Shown here piece after piece: positions 25,456-34,918 of a DNA stretch of 64,000 nucleotides. The notes below the pieces were generated by a model, which had not been told where the DNA came from, made no database searches, and saw only the letters and a list, made by a program, of their open reading frames with translations. Source of the DNA: Nitrobacter sp039808345 (GTDB lineage Bacteria > Pseudomonadota > Alphaproteobacteria > Rhizobiales > Xanthobacteraceae); NCBI RefSeq assembly GCF_047824785.1, contig NZ_CP181167.1:1116001-1180000 (forward strand). Reading direction: 5' to 3'. Within the stretch, counting starts at the first letter, position 1. Every line of letters begins with the position of its first letter. A program made the position numbers and the translations under genes.

Positions 25456-26934
25456 CTAATAGGCGTTCCTACCCCGTAGAACCTCCAAGGGGGTTTGCAT
25501 CAGAATCACGAAATCTAGTCCCAGTCGCCAATTGTCGATGTACCAGAGATCGTAATCTACGCGTCGCTCGATATGTTCGGTTGTGGGAGTAGGGCCTCGA
25601 TATCCATGAATCTGCGCCCATCCGGTTAGTCCCGGTTTTACGCGCTGGCGGAAGGCGTAATTTCTGACAAGCTTATCAAAATGGTTGTCGTGAGCGATAG
25701 CGTGGGGCCTTGGTCCCACGAGCGACATGCTGCCACCCAAGACGTTGAATAGTTGAGGTAATTCGTCGATGCTCGTCTTTCGAAGCCATCTGCCGACCCG
25801 AGTGATTCGATCGTCGACTGGACGTGCCTGAACTGCTGAAAAGCCATCTTCAAGAGTGGACATCGTTCTGAACTTGCAAATTCTGAAACCTCGGCCGTTA
25901 AAGCCAAGGCGGTGCTGTCGGAAGAGAACCGGGCCGGGGGAATCCAACCTTATCAATACCGCGACCATGACGAGCAGGGGCACTAAGAGCACTAACACCG
26001 TGCCTGCTCCGATCAAATCGATGGCGCGTTTTGCCAAGTGCTCTGTGCTGGTCAATGGACCGCGCTGCAATTCCACGCGGGTCATGTCGCCGAGATCGCA
26101 ACGCGGTCTGTCCAGAATTTCTTTGGCGGCTCCGGTGGGGACAATCGTGATTGGGAAAGGCAGCAATCTCAATTCGTTTGCAAATGCTCGCATCTCCGAC
26201 AATCGGTTCAGATCGGCGGCGACGATCACTTCTTCAATATCCGAGCCTCGAATATGCTCTATGACATCTTTGGCGAGCCTTAGCCGCAAGTTTGAACCAG
26301 CGTCCCTTGGAGGAAGAGCAAATGTGGTGCTTACATTTAGGCCGACTTTGCATAACTTTCTGCGAATGGGGTTATACCGTTGCATGGAATCAACAATTAA
26401 GGCTACCTTGCGACCGGAAAACTTATGCTCGGCGAGCCCTTTTTTCAGCAATTCTCGGATAATTGTTCGGTTGGCGATCAAGCCAATAAGGCCAAACGCC
26501 GCAAACAGAATATTTGTTGCACGCGAAAGTTCACTGCCAATTTTCAAAGCAAATACTATGCCCGCTAGTAGCAAGAACACACTCACCCAAGCATAAAAAA
26601 TCAGACGGATCTGACGCCGCCACATAAGCAGTTCAGTCGGTCTGTATTGGCCCTGACATTTTAGCAGGAGACAGAACAAAACAGCTACTAATGTTGCTGA
26701 ACCCAAGGGTTGTTCTAATTCTATCTGTAGGCCCTCATTCAACTGATAGAGAAGGCTTGCGCAATAGCTGGCGGAGACGATTGTCGCCAAATCGAAGCCA
26801 ATTGCTATTGACTCTATCCATTCATAGCGGATCGGCCATTTGCGAGCTTTGTCTAAGATAATCCGCTTTAAGTCACGGGCCGCTACTTCTCCGGCTTTCG
26901 CAGCCTCAACTTTCTGTCGGCCAACAAAATTCAT
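25456..26934 (-). CDS. Polyprenyl-phosphate hexose-1-phosphate transferase
   Basis: A 492-residue priming enzyme of the WcaJ/ExoY/PssY class that loads the first sugar phosphate onto undecaprenyl phosphate. The N-terminal half has several hydrophobic segments (FDLATIVSASYCASLLYQL, LVAVLFCLLL, FYAWVSVFLLLAGIVFAL, ILFAAFGLIGLIA), then a CoA-binding-like region. The catalytic domain (about 300-492) has LDSPGPVLFRQHRLGFNGRG, KFRTM, RKTSIDELPQLFNVLGGSMS, LVGPRPHA and RVKPGLTGWAQIHGYRG. It is flanked by IS630 on the left and IS4 debris on the right, so it is separated from the export genes at 29-32 kb that it presumably serves. Confidence 0.92.
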   Translation of the reverse strand: MNFVGRQKVEAAKAGEVAARDLKRIILDKARKWPIRYEWIESIAIGFDLATIVSASYCASLLYQLNEGLQIELEQPLGSATLVAVLFCLLLKCQGQYRPTELLMWRRQIRLIFYAWVSVFLLLAGIVFALKIGSELSRATNILFAAFGLIGLIANRTIIRELLKKGLAEHKFSGRKVALIVDSMQRYNPIRRKLCKVGLNVSTTFALPPRDAGSNLRLRLAKDVIEHIRGSDIEEVIVAADLNRLSEMRAFANELRLLPFPITIVPTGAAKEILDRPRCDLGDMTRVELQRGPLTSTEHLAKRAIDLIGAGTVLVLLVPLLVMVAVLIRLDSPGPVLFRQHRLGFNGRGFRICKFRTMSTLEDGFSAVQARPVDDRITRVGRWLRKTSIDELPQLFNVLGGSMSLVGPRPHAIAHDNHFDKLVRNYAFRQRVKPGLTGWAQIHGYRGPTPTTEHIERRVDYDLWYIDNWRLGLDFVILMQTPLEVLRGRNAY

Positions 26935-27064
26935 GGAGAAAAAACCAACTAAAGAACTCGAAATTAAACGACTTTCCGTATTTTTCAGTTTATTTAATAT
27001 TTAAATTTAAAGGGACTGGAAAGTCAACATTTTGTTAAGGCCGCGCCTTGGGAGGGGCGCCATT

Positions 27065-27450
27065 ACGTCGCGATCGGACAGGATGAGACGGTGTGCATGC
27101 ACGTGAAGTTCGCCGCCATCCAAACTCTGCCGCCCGTCGGCAAGCAGAAGCGATACAGTCCTCAGCTTCTCACCTACATCCAAGCCCTTAAAGATCAATC
27201 CGCCGGCGAACCGTCCGCCGATCGACTGGAAGCTGGTGACCAATCTGCCGGTCGGAGATTTCGCCATCGCCATCGAGAAGCTCGAATGGTACGTGTTGCG
27301 CTGGCAAGCGGAGGTGTTTCACAAGGTAATGAAGTCTGGCTGTCGCGCGGGAGACGCGAGGCTTGAGACCGCCGAGTGGCTGGCCAAGTTCCTCGCCCTT
27401 ATCGCGATGGTCAGCTGGTGCATCCTCTTCCTCACCATGTCCGCACGAGC
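27065..27450 (+). pseudogene. IS4-family (Tn5-like) transposase C-terminal fragment
   Basis: An upstream frame (KFAAIQTLPPVGKQKRYSP) shifts near 27200 into LVTNLPVGDFAIAIEKLEWY, LRWQAEVFHKVMKSGCRAGD, AEWLAKFLALIAMVSWCILF and LTM. This is the C-terminal part of Tn5-type transposases, including the Glu of the YREK-like region. It joins the passenger gene remnant at about 27455. Confidence 0.7.
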
Positions 27451-27454
27451 AAAG

Positions 27455-27921
27455 TCCGAGGTTGCTTTGCGATCGATCACGTTTGGATCGAAGCGCTCTG
27501 GTCCCCAAATGCGCATACTTTCATGCTTCGGATGGGTCGGGTCGTCGATGGCTTCCGAGATATTCCGCATAGCCCGGCACGCCGCCAACATCTTCTGGAG
27601 GACAGCGGCCGATGGTGTCGAGCAAGAGCGGCAGACCATCCAGCGACGTGTCGTAGAACCACTTTTCCAGTTTGATGACGTGGTCCCAGCCGTCCCCGAA
27701 GTTAGAGGACCAAAGTCATCATAGAGATCAGGGATCCCCCAATGTTCGTCGCCCGAGGTGAACGCGAACAGGTGACTATCCGTCCAGTCAAATGCAGCCT
27801 GAAGCGTCAGATGCAGCCGATCAAGACGCAGGGTGAACGGCACAACGAGGCGCCGCATCACCTCCGGCTTGACGTCCTTGAGGGTCACCTTGATCCGGAC
27901 CGCGGTCGTGCTGAGGCTCAT
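27455..27921 (-). pseudogene. pRiA4b ORF-3-like (IS1096 passenger) remnant
   Basis: The N-terminus MSLSTTAVRIKVTLKDVKPE, then VMRRLVVPF, LTLQAAFDWTDSHLFAF and WGIPDLYDDFG are typical of this family. After about 27715 the coding sequence continues in another frame (DGWDHVIKLEKWFYDTSLDG, CPPEDVGGVPGYAEYL) and then returns to EAIDDPTHPKHESMRIWGPE then RFDPNVIDRKA. The C-terminus is replaced by the IS4 fragment. Confidence 0.75.
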
Positions 27922-28179
27922 GCCGCCAGCCTTGGATCCGGTTTATGTAGGGTGTAGGCCCCGATGCCCAGGGAAGCAACTCGTCCAACCGCGCCATCCG
28001 TCGTCAGGCATGCACCTGCTGCGGCCGGCAGTCATGGCTGCGTGCGATATCCGTCACGATCGCCCCGGCTGAAAGCTGTCCGCGACAATCTGCGCCCTTA
28101 AATTATCGGGCCACCGCTTGCGATCTGCGCCGGCATACACTTCGATACGTGGCGACAGCGATCGCCTTATGTCGTCCAA

Positions 28180-28710
28180 ATGGTCGTCCATTGTGAGCAC
28201 CCTGTCCTGAAGATGACTCTTCTAACCGGGCTCTCATCATCCAGTACGAACAATCTCAAGGGCCGCAAAGCCACGCTTACAGTCGTGTGGCATAAGGATA
28301 GTACGGATCAGCAGCCGGCCCTCGAGAATCTGGAATATGCCAACCGGGTTCCCTGCCTCGTCATGGAGCACTACAATGATGTGGTACGCACACTGAAGGA
28401 GTGCCCCGACGGCTACAGTCCGTTGTTCTCCGTCGACACGCGCAATAACGATGTTCTCTGGGAGCTTTGGATTGCAGGCTTCGGGCAGGCCATTGCGTTG
28501 CGCCCGGCGGCCTGGAAAACGCTGCTCGACGCAGATGACGATACGGCGGCAGCTATGAGCGGAATGTTGCTCCTCATCGAGGTCGCGCAGGGTGAAAAGA
28601 AAATGGATAACCAAGACCCGATCGTGGCGGCAACCCCCGACAAGATCGCAGGCTGGGTCGTCGTCCTCAACGCATGGCGCCTTGCCAACACTCAAGCCGG
28701 GCTTGGAAGA
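28180..28710 (+). pseudogene. UPF0149-like protein remnant
   Basis: The central part matches the UPF0149 (YecA-like) pattern: LVMEHYNDVVRTLKECPDGY, PLFSVDTRN, ELWIAGFGQAIALRPAAWKT, then a region with PIVAATPDKIAGW. The 5' part before 28330 does not match the family, and the 3' end runs into an IS481 fragment near 28712. UPF0149 genes often travel with pRiA4b ORF-3 genes in rhizobial mobile DNA, and both are adjacent here. The open frame is 205 codons but is probably chimeric. Confidence 0.55.
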
Positions 28711-28712
28711 AC

Positions 28713-28949
28713 AAAGAAGTGCGCCGCTCCTTCGGCCCCATCGGCTCGTCCCCGACCATCGCCCGCGATCGCCACTTCCTTACTGTCTTCTCGTTGATGC
28801 CGAACCGCCTCGCGAGTTCTGCGGACGAAGCCTGCGATCGCTGTAGCTCCGCTCGAACGGCGTGCGTGGTCTTGGCGCTCCCATGAAGAACCTGGCCCGT
28901 CCCTCTCTGACGGCAATAACGATACGCCATCACACTGCGGGACTAAACA
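28713..28949 (-). pseudogene. IS481-family transposase N-terminal fragment with terminal repeat
   Basis: The minus strand reads GQVLHGSAKTTHAVRAELQR, SSAELARRFGINEKTVRKWR and GDEPMGPKER, the HTH start of IS481 transposases. TGTTTAGTC, the terminal repeat, occupies 28949-28941, one base beyond the stop codon of the neighbouring export gene. The rest of the element is missing. Confidence 0.75.
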
Positions 28950-28950
28950 C

Positions 28951-30165
28951 CTAGCGTTGAATCGGCGTCGGCGTCGTTATGATCGTGGTGGGCGTGCCAC
29001 TGAGTGAGTTTTTCAAGATGTTGGCGTTGGTGGCATAGATTATCGGGTCGTTAGCCGTTGCCATAATAGTTCGCAGGAAGACCAAGAACTTCGTCGTTTC
29101 GACCATCGAAGCATTGGACGTATAGATAATATCCTTGTTCCGCATCTCGAAATTCTGCGCGAGGAAATATCCTGAAGGGTCACGCAAATTGAGGTGATAG
29201 ATTACAGGTATGATCGGTCCTTCGAAGTGATTACAATCAACCCCGAGCCTGGCTGCGACTTCCCGTGTTTCTCCTCTATAAAGGAATACGAAACTTGGAT
29301 CGGCGCGACTATCGTTCAAGCCCTGATTCTTGCCAATGGCTTCTGCGAGCGAGAGGCGCCATGCCTCAAATTTGAACTGGCCCTGCTGCCCTGCTGCCCC
29401 GAATGTAAGGAAGGTCTGTGGCTGGGTGAAAAGATAAATAGCGTCATTCGGCAGCGCATAGATATTGTTGCTAGGTTCGTAAAGCAATGCACCGAATGGG
29501 ACGCTCGCTCGATGGTTGTTGCGCTCCAATGATACCCAAAGGTCATATCCTTGATTCATCGGACCGCCAGCCCTCGCGATGTAATCCAGGATGCGCTCAC
29601 CAGAAGGGTTGGCAGGAAATCGTCCTGCCGTTCGTACATCACCCAGTACGCTGACCAGAGACGTGTTCTGTTGTGCCAGGGTGACGACAACCTGAGGCTC
29701 TAGTGCTCGGCCCTTCAGGCGATCGACGATAGAGGCTCCGACGTCCGGGGGGGTACGTCCCTTCGCGCGAACGGCACCGGCATATGGCACGGTTATGTTT
29801 CCGTTCTGATCGACAGCTTGGTTGGGAATAGTAACAAAATTACCCGCGCGAACTCCGGTCTCGGACGTAAAAAGCCCACCGGCTGCAGCCTCAAAGATCG
29901 TCACGCTGACCATATCTCCGATACCAAAGCGAAACGCCTTTGGTGGAGATCTATTTGCGAAAGCGTTGGACAGTCTCGGGGTATATTCTCCCAAGACCTT
30001 TATGATCGAAGGACTAAGATCCACCGAGGCGTACGGCATGCTTACTGGAACGCCTCCTTCGGACTGTTTTTCGACGTCAATACCTTGCGGGCCGCTGGCG
30101 GGGACGGTCGAGCATCCACCAACCAGAAGCGCCAAAAGAACCGAAGTCAGCGCAAAATTTCGCAT
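28951..30165 (-). CDS. Outer-membrane polysaccharide export lipoprotein (Wza-like)
   Basis: A 404-residue OPX protein. It has a lipoprotein signal SVLLALLVGGCST with the lipobox Cys near residue 18. It carries a polysaccharide biosynthesis/export domain (RFGIGDMVSVTIFEAAAGGL, NQAVDQNGNITVPYAGAVRA, PQVVVTLAQQNTSLVSVLGD) and SLBB-like repeats (GGPMNQGYDLWVSLER; LPNDAIYLFTQ). It forms the outer-membrane channel for the polymer. It lies 124 bp downstream of the chain-length kinase on the same strand. An IS481 terminal repeat begins one base after the TAG, so the 3' end of the original transcript has been replaced and any following gene lost. Confidence 0.92.
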   Translation of the reverse strand: MRNFALTSVLLALLVGGCSTVPASGPQGIDVEKQSEGGVPVSMPYASVDLSPSIIKVLGEYTPRLSNAFANRSPPKAFRFGIGDMVSVTIFEAAAGGLFTSETGVRAGNFVTIPNQAVDQNGNITVPYAGAVRAKGRTPPDVGASIVDRLKGRALEPQVVVTLAQQNTSLVSVLGDVRTAGRFPANPSGERILDYIARAGGPMNQGYDLWVSLERNNHRASVPFGALLYEPSNNIYALPNDAIYLFTQPQTFLTFGAAGQQGQFKFEAWRLSLAEAIGKNQGLNDSRADPSFVFLYRGETREVAARLGVDCNHFEGPIIPVIYHLNLRDPSGYFLAQNFEMRNKDIIYTSNASMVETTKFLVFLRTIMATANDPIIYATNANILKNSLSGTPTTIITTPTPIQR

Positions 30166-30288
30166 CGTAAGGCTCAGGGCGCCCCAGTATTTGATTCGCT
30201 AGAAGATTGCATTTTTGGAGATTCAAAGCAGGAGAAGATCAAGCCGTGGCGCTCGAAACTCAGAAGATGTTGCCTATTTGCAACAATT

Positions 30289-32622
30289 TTATGGGGTACG
30301 ACGCGACGGGCTATCGCTCACTCCGTAATGTTCGTAATGGCTCTCGCTGTAATAGTCGCTTCGCGAACCATTATAGCTGGCCATTTCCTTGATGTCGGTT
30401 TTGTTTAGCACAGTGCCCACGATGTTCTCATAAACGTTTGGCGCGGTATGAAGTGCATGATTCACAACGTCTATTTTGGTTCTGCCCCACTCGACGACAT
30501 ATATAAAACAGTCGACCACGGCAGAACTTGCTCTAGCGTCAACGATGGGGGCGAGCGGCGGAAGATCGATGATAACGTAATCATAGACCGAGCAAAGCCT
30601 TTCGACCAGGAGGTGCATCGGGTCGGCGCTAAGCATTTCGCTGCTGTGGAGCAAAGTGCTATTTTTCACCGCTGGTATGAAAACTAAATTCGTCTCGGTG
30701 TCCGTCCATATAGCGCGCTCAATTGGCTGGCCTTCAGAAAGGACATCTATGAGGCCGATTGTTGCATAGGGAGCCAGTGCTTTCGATAAGGACGGGTTTC
30801 TGAGATCGCAATCGAGCAGGATCACACTGTGTCCGCTTTGACCGATGAGTTGAGCCAAACAAGCAGCAATCGTGGATTTGCCCTCGCCGGGCTGTGTAGA
30901 GGTTACTCCGATGACTCTATTGGATGAGTGGTTGCGGCTCAGATCAATCCCGAGTTTGATGGATCTCATGGACTCAGCAAACCTCGACAAGGGCATATTC
31001 GCCACCGCCCAGTGTGGTGAAGAGGTCTTGGATAAAGTCCTGTAGTCCTGTTCCCACCCCGATTGTAAGGCGTTGGATGGCTGGTAATCTGGCGTTCCAT
31101 CGGGAGGAAGTTGCGGAACCACAGCAAGGCACGGCAAATCTAAACTATCTTCCAACTGGGTTGGTGTCCGGAAAACACGATCCATCAAGTCTCTCAGGAA
31201 CGCCAGGCCCGAACCAAGACCAACTCCCCCAAAAAGGCTCAGCGCGAAGACGACAAGCGTCTTTGGTTTGCTCTTTGTGGGTGGTGACGCAGCGTAAATC
31301 AGGCGCGCTTCGGAGACCGGAAAGGATTGCTGCTGAGTTGATCCCATGTAGCGCTGCAGGAATGCATCATAGAGACTGCGATATTCCTTTGCTTGAGCCT
31401 GTAGCTCACGCAGGGTTACTCCCGCAGCATTGGTTGATCGAGAAAGAGCTACCGCTGTGGCGAGTTGTTTTTCGATTTCGTCCTGGCGTTGTTTCGCGGT
31501 TGCTTGATCGTTTCTGGTAGTCTCCGCGAGACGACGCACTTCATCCTGAATGGATTTGCGGATATCCCGCATACGGTTCCGCAAATTTATGACCGCCTGA
31601 TGGTCCTTTCCGAACTTGACGGAATAATCATTCTCGCGTCGCTGCGTATCAAGATACTGTTGGCGAAGTGAGGTAATGATCGGGCTGACAAGGAGATCGG
31701 ATCCGGCAGCATCCATTTTCCCAATGGAATCAACGGCTTCAGGATTGTGCCTCAAAACACTTTCGTATCGGTCAAGGCGTACAGTGGCCTCTGTCGTTAG
31801 GGCTCTGGCAGCGACCAGCCGACTGTTCAGCTCCGCGATCTGCTGTTCGTCAATTGGTCTGCCTTCGGTCGACGTCACAATGTTGTTCTTTGACTTATAA
31901 GCATTGACTGCGCGCTCCGCGCTTTCCGCCTGCTCTCCCAAACTGCGCAGACGTTGTTGAAGCCAGAGCATCGCGGTCTTGTTTGATTCGAATCTGGCAT
32001 CGCGTTGGTCGGCGATGTAGGCGCTCGCGATTGCGTTTGTAATTTCAGCCGCTTTTGCCGCGCTGCTCCAACTGAAACCGATATCGATTACGTTGCTGGT
32101 ATCGATGCGTGTTGCAGAAAGGCTTTTCTGGAAGGCTTCAATCATGTCCTCCAATGGAGGGCCTTCTGTGTCGTCGCCCGATGTTCCCCCGAACCATAGT
32201 CGTACCCGCTTAAAGAGGGACGGATTTGCCCGCAGTTCGCTGCTATCCGCTAACTTGGATTCTCGTATGGCCGAAGCGATAATGTTCCGAGATCTGAGGA
32301 TCTGAAGTTCCGTATCGATGAGAGTGTGATCAACTGAACGCTCTGCCCCAAGCGAAAGCTGCTGGACGAACGGCACATTTGCGTTTCCCAGCAGCAGTCG
32401 AGCGTGTGCCGTATAGGTCGGAGGAGTAACCACCAAGTAGAGCGCGCCCAGCACCAGCGCCATGGCAGTTGTGGCGATCACTAATGGATACTGACGTCGG
32501 ACCAAGCCTTTGATGAGGCTGACGGTATCCGCAAGATTGTTCTCTCTCGGCGGTTGAGCGACCTCGACGTCCCGGTGTGCCGCCCGTGTTCGGTCCGGTG
32601 AGGGCTCGATGTTTTGTAACAT
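30289..32622 (-). CDS. Wzc-like chain-length determinant tyrosine kinase
   Basis: About 777 residues from MLQNIEPSPDRTRAAHRD; an in-frame ATG 90 bp upstream precedes sequence that includes a hairpin and is less likely. Order: TM1 near residue 50 (LVIATTAMALVLGALYLVV), a Wzz/GNVR periplasmic coiled-coil region, TM2 near 460 (LVVFALSLFGGVGLGSGLAF), then a BY-kinase. The kinase has Walker A STQPGEGKSTIAA near 577, Walker A' VILLDCDLRNP and Walker B YDYVIIDLPPL. A C-terminal tyrosine cluster is YNGSRSDYYSESHYEHYG. It controls polymer length and export with the OPX protein encoded next. Confidence 0.92.
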   Translation of the reverse strand: MLQNIEPSPDRTRAAHRDVEVAQPPRENNLADTVSLIKGLVRRQYPLVIATTAMALVLGALYLVVTPPTYTAHARLLLGNANVPFVQQLSLGAERSVDHTLIDTELQILRSRNIIASAIRESKLADSSELRANPSLFKRVRLWFGGTSGDDTEGPPLEDMIEAFQKSLSATRIDTSNVIDIGFSWSSAAKAAEITNAIASAYIADQRDARFESNKTAMLWLQQRLRSLGEQAESAERAVNAYKSKNNIVTSTEGRPIDEQQIAELNSRLVAARALTTEATVRLDRYESVLRHNPEAVDSIGKMDAAGSDLLVSPIITSLRQQYLDTQRRENDYSVKFGKDHQAVINLRNRMRDIRKSIQDEVRRLAETTRNDQATAKQRQDEIEKQLATAVALSRSTNAAGVTLRELQAQAKEYRSLYDAFLQRYMGSTQQQSFPVSEARLIYAASPPTKSKPKTLVVFALSLFGGVGLGSGLAFLRDLMDRVFRTPTQLEDSLDLPCLAVVPQLPPDGTPDYQPSNALQSGWEQDYRTLSKTSSPHWAVANMPLSRFAESMRSIKLGIDLSRNHSSNRVIGVTSTQPGEGKSTIAACLAQLIGQSGHSVILLDCDLRNPSLSKALAPYATIGLIDVLSEGQPIERAIWTDTETNLVFIPAVKNSTLLHSSEMLSADPMHLLVERLCSVYDYVIIDLPPLAPIVDARASSAVVDCFIYVVEWGRTKIDVVNHALHTAPNVYENIVGTVLNKTDIKEMASYNGSRSDYYSESHYEHYGVSDSPSRRTP

Positions 32623-32639
32623 GCGATTTACCTTTGACC

Positions 32640-32666
32640 AGCCTTGGTCTCGCTTAGACCAAGGCT
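32640..32666 (-). promoter_or_regulatory. Perfect inverted repeat just upstream of the kinase start
   Basis: AGCCTTGGTCT and its inverse AGACCAAGGCT (11 bp each) are separated by 5 bases. The element ends 18 bp before the chosen ATG, so it lies in the leader of the kinase-export mRNA. It could be an operator or a translational hairpin; nothing in the sequence decides. Confidence 0.6.
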
Positions 32667-32712
32667 GAAGGGACACTGCATCACAAAATAATTGAAAAAT
32701 AGCCGGCGTCAA

Positions 32713-33056
32713 AATCAGAAATATAATAATTTAACTGATTTTGCCGCGGATCTCCCGCTCCAATGCGCGACGGAATCCAGCTAAGTTTATGTGAATGTTC
32801 GTGATTATATATTGGCGACGCTCAATGGTGTTTTTAAGCATGACTTTTGAAATAATTAAGACGTAAGCCCGGGTGCCGTCTAATATGCGCGGGCGGGATG
32901 TGGTGCCTCTGACCGCAGGCGGGAGTATTGCATTTTAGGCGCTCATCAAGATCCTCGTCAATAAGCCGCATTGAATCGTTACCTGAACGGATTATCACGC
33001 ATCAATGATTTGCCTCTAAAATAGTTAGTCGTCAGATGCTGAAAAGTGTCAGAAAC
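32713..33056. promoter_or_regulatory. AT-rich divergent intergenic region
   Basis: About 340 bp between the leftward kinase operon and the rightward exosortase locus, clearly richer in A and T than the genes (for example TATAATAATTTAACTGATTT at 32715-32735). It must contain both promoters, and low GC may also attract H-NS-like silencing. I could not place boxes with confidence. Confidence 0.4.
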
Positions 33057-33875
33057 ATGATCAAAACAGAGAGTATTGATCGAAGTGGACTGTTTGCCAG
33101 CCTGTACATTATTGCGTGCGCCAACGGACTGACGGCGCGAATAGTCAAATCAATCCACTCTCATGAATGGTTCGATGCAGCTATCGGTAATTTTGACGTT
33201 AGCATCATAGTGTGGGTGGCGTGCTTTGTGGGCGTTTCGCTGGTTCTGAGCGAGCGTGCCGGAAAAATACAGAAAGCCGATCTGGTTTTGTCGCCGGCTC
33301 TTTTGCTCTTAATAGCTCTGCCGATCGGTGCCACGAGTTGGCTCGCGGTGGCGATATTGAGCTTGTATATCTTGTTTCTTGGGTGGCCGGCCGATTCACT
33401 CCGTCGTGGAGCCATTGTTCTTCTGGCTGTCACTATACCGATGTTTTGGAGTCGGGTCGTTTTCAATTTGTTTGCCAAGTATATATTGGAGATCGATGCT
33501 ATCTTTGTAGGGTGGGTGCTAGGCACGGAACGCACGGGAAATCTCGTCGAATTTGTCGATCATTCAGGTTCACTTGCCATCCTTCCGTCCTGCTCCTCTC
33601 TCGCCAATGTATCGCTGGCGTTACTTTGCTGGGCTACCGTTAGCCAGTTCGCGCGACACAAATGGCGTTCCCAGGATATCCTCTGGTGCTTGCTGGCATG
33701 CTTCTCCGTTTTCGTCGTCAATGTACTTCGCGTCAGCCTCATGGGTGTCAGCGGCTCATTTTATCTGATGCTCCATAGTCCCCCGGCAGAGGTATTGTTA
33801 AGCATCGTTATGTTGGGATTGGTTGTGTCGATCAGCCTCGCAGGTATTCGGCATGATTCTGTCATCAGTTCTTAA
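33057..33875 (+). CDS. Exosortase/archaeosortase-family transpeptidase
   Basis: A 272-residue polytopic membrane protein; an in-frame start 21 bp upstream is also possible. The three invariant residues are visible: Cys in LAILPSCSSLANVSLALL near 178, Arg in VVNVLRVSLMGVSG near 224, and His in YLMLHSPPAE near 239. Exosortases cleave C-terminal sorting signals of exported proteins, usually in bacteria that make exopolysaccharide, matching the setting. It lacks a fused EpsI-type domain, but the next gene overlaps it by 23 bp and may supply an accessory subunit. The substrate is not identified; the small protein at 34544 is a candidate. Confidence 0.82.
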   Translation: MIKTESIDRSGLFASLYIIACANGLTARIVKSIHSHEWFDAAIGNFDVSIIVWVACFVGVSLVLSERAGKIQKADLVLSPALLLLIALPIGATSWLAVAILSLYILFLGWPADSLRRGAIVLLAVTIPMFWSRVVFNLFAKYILEIDAIFVGWVLGTERTGNLVEFVDHSGSLAILPSCSSLANVSLALLCWATVSQFARHKWRSQDILWCLLACFSVFVVNVLRVSLMGVSGSFYLMLHSPPAEVLLSIVMLGLVVSISLAGIRHDSVISS

Positions 33876-34326
33876 GTGGTCGATTGTGTTGGTGCTGATA
33901 CCAACCATGACCTGGAAGATCGTGCGCCAGCCGGAGAATTTGGGCGAGACACACGGGGCAGTCGTCAAGTTTTTGAAAGGTCAGAAGTTCGATGTTTACA
34001 TGACCGATGAGAGCATCGAGAACATGCCGATTATAGAAGCAAGAAACGAAGCCTGTCATTTGCGGATCGCAAGAGTGTCTCCGTTTGGACACGAAGCGGA
34101 GCTCGTTCGTAGAGCAAGTATGGTGGGCGATCGTATCTTCTATGTTTTTCGTGGCGTCGAATACCAGGAACAACCGGTTCGCCGAACATTATCGAATTAC
34201 TTCTGGTTTAGATTTCTTCGAGAGTTGGGTATGGTTTCGCGGATTCCACCTGTGTTCGCCGTCATAACTTCATGTGGAAACGAGCAGATTCCTTGGGCCG
34301 AAATGGGTGCGCAGGAGCCAGTATGA
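33853..34326 (+). CDS. Exosortase-coupled accessory protein
   Basis: A 157-residue protein with an N-terminal membrane anchor (ILSSVLKWSIVLVLIPTMTW) and an extracytoplasmic domain (EACHLRIARVSPFGHEAELV, DRIFYVFRGVEYQEQPVRRT). The start at 33853 lies inside the exosortase gene, so the two are translationally coupled. Size and topology recall EpsI-like partners of exosortases, but I cannot confirm the family by eye. Two cysteines in the exported part could pair. Confidence 0.6.
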   Translation: MILSSVLKWSIVLVLIPTMTWKIVRQPENLGETHGAVVKFLKGQKFDVYMTDESIENMPIIEARNEACHLRIARVSPFGHEAELVRRASMVGDRIFYVFRGVEYQEQPVRRTLSNYFWFRFLRELGMVSRIPPVFAVITSCGNEQIPWAEMGAQEPV

Positions 34327-34543
34327 GGGCTGCCAAGGGCAATTTAGCGACGTTGAGGCGAGCTTCGCAGGGGCAAGGTCAAGTTGGTCGCAGACTATCT
34401 CACTAGCACTCATTGATAAAAACCGCACAGCGAGCTCACGAGACGAGGGCTGGACGACTGCACAGCCAGATCAATTTGGCAGGGCCGGAAACTTTCGACA
34501 GTTGACGGCATCCATATCCGAAGATGTTTCGCGCTTTCCCGAG

Positions 34544-34717
34544 ATGAATTATAATAAAGCTAGCTTGAGAGTACGTATTATGTGCAAGCTTCAGCGTACG
34601 GTCAGTTTTATAAAGAACCAGTTTTCGTCAGAAGACGACAAGCAGCTTTTTTTGGGTTTTTTTCTAGCTGTCGCTTTTGGTTTTGCGATCGTTATCATAC
34701 GCCGATGGTTGAGCTAA
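34544..34717 (+). CDS. Small tail-anchored protein, possible sorted substrate
   Basis: A 57-residue frame from MNYNKASLRVRIMCKLQRTV to the end, with a polar segment NQFSSEDDKQ, one hydrophobic helix LFLGFFLAVAFGFAIVII and a basic end RRWLS. This motif-helix-basic order is what exosortase targets show, although no PEP motif is present. The longer upstream frame (to 34274) looks like noise overlapping the previous gene. It may be a genuine small protein or the end of a decayed gene. Confidence 0.4.
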   Translation: MNYNKASLRVRIMCKLQRTVSFIKNQFSSEDDKQLFLGFFLAVAFGFAIVIIRRWLS

Positions 34718-34918
34718 AAGCCTGCCACGAATTGAATTCGATTTGCGTTGATGAGGCACAGTACCTCATGCCCTTCTTGGATCAGGTAAGCTCCCCAACC
34801 TTCGGGAGACTCGTTACAGCGTCAAGCGGTGCGGGCTGAATGAGGATACGACCATCGAATTCGTGGATACAAAAGGCGGGCGCGAGTGGCCGATCTACCT
34901 ATTGGAGGACCATGACTA

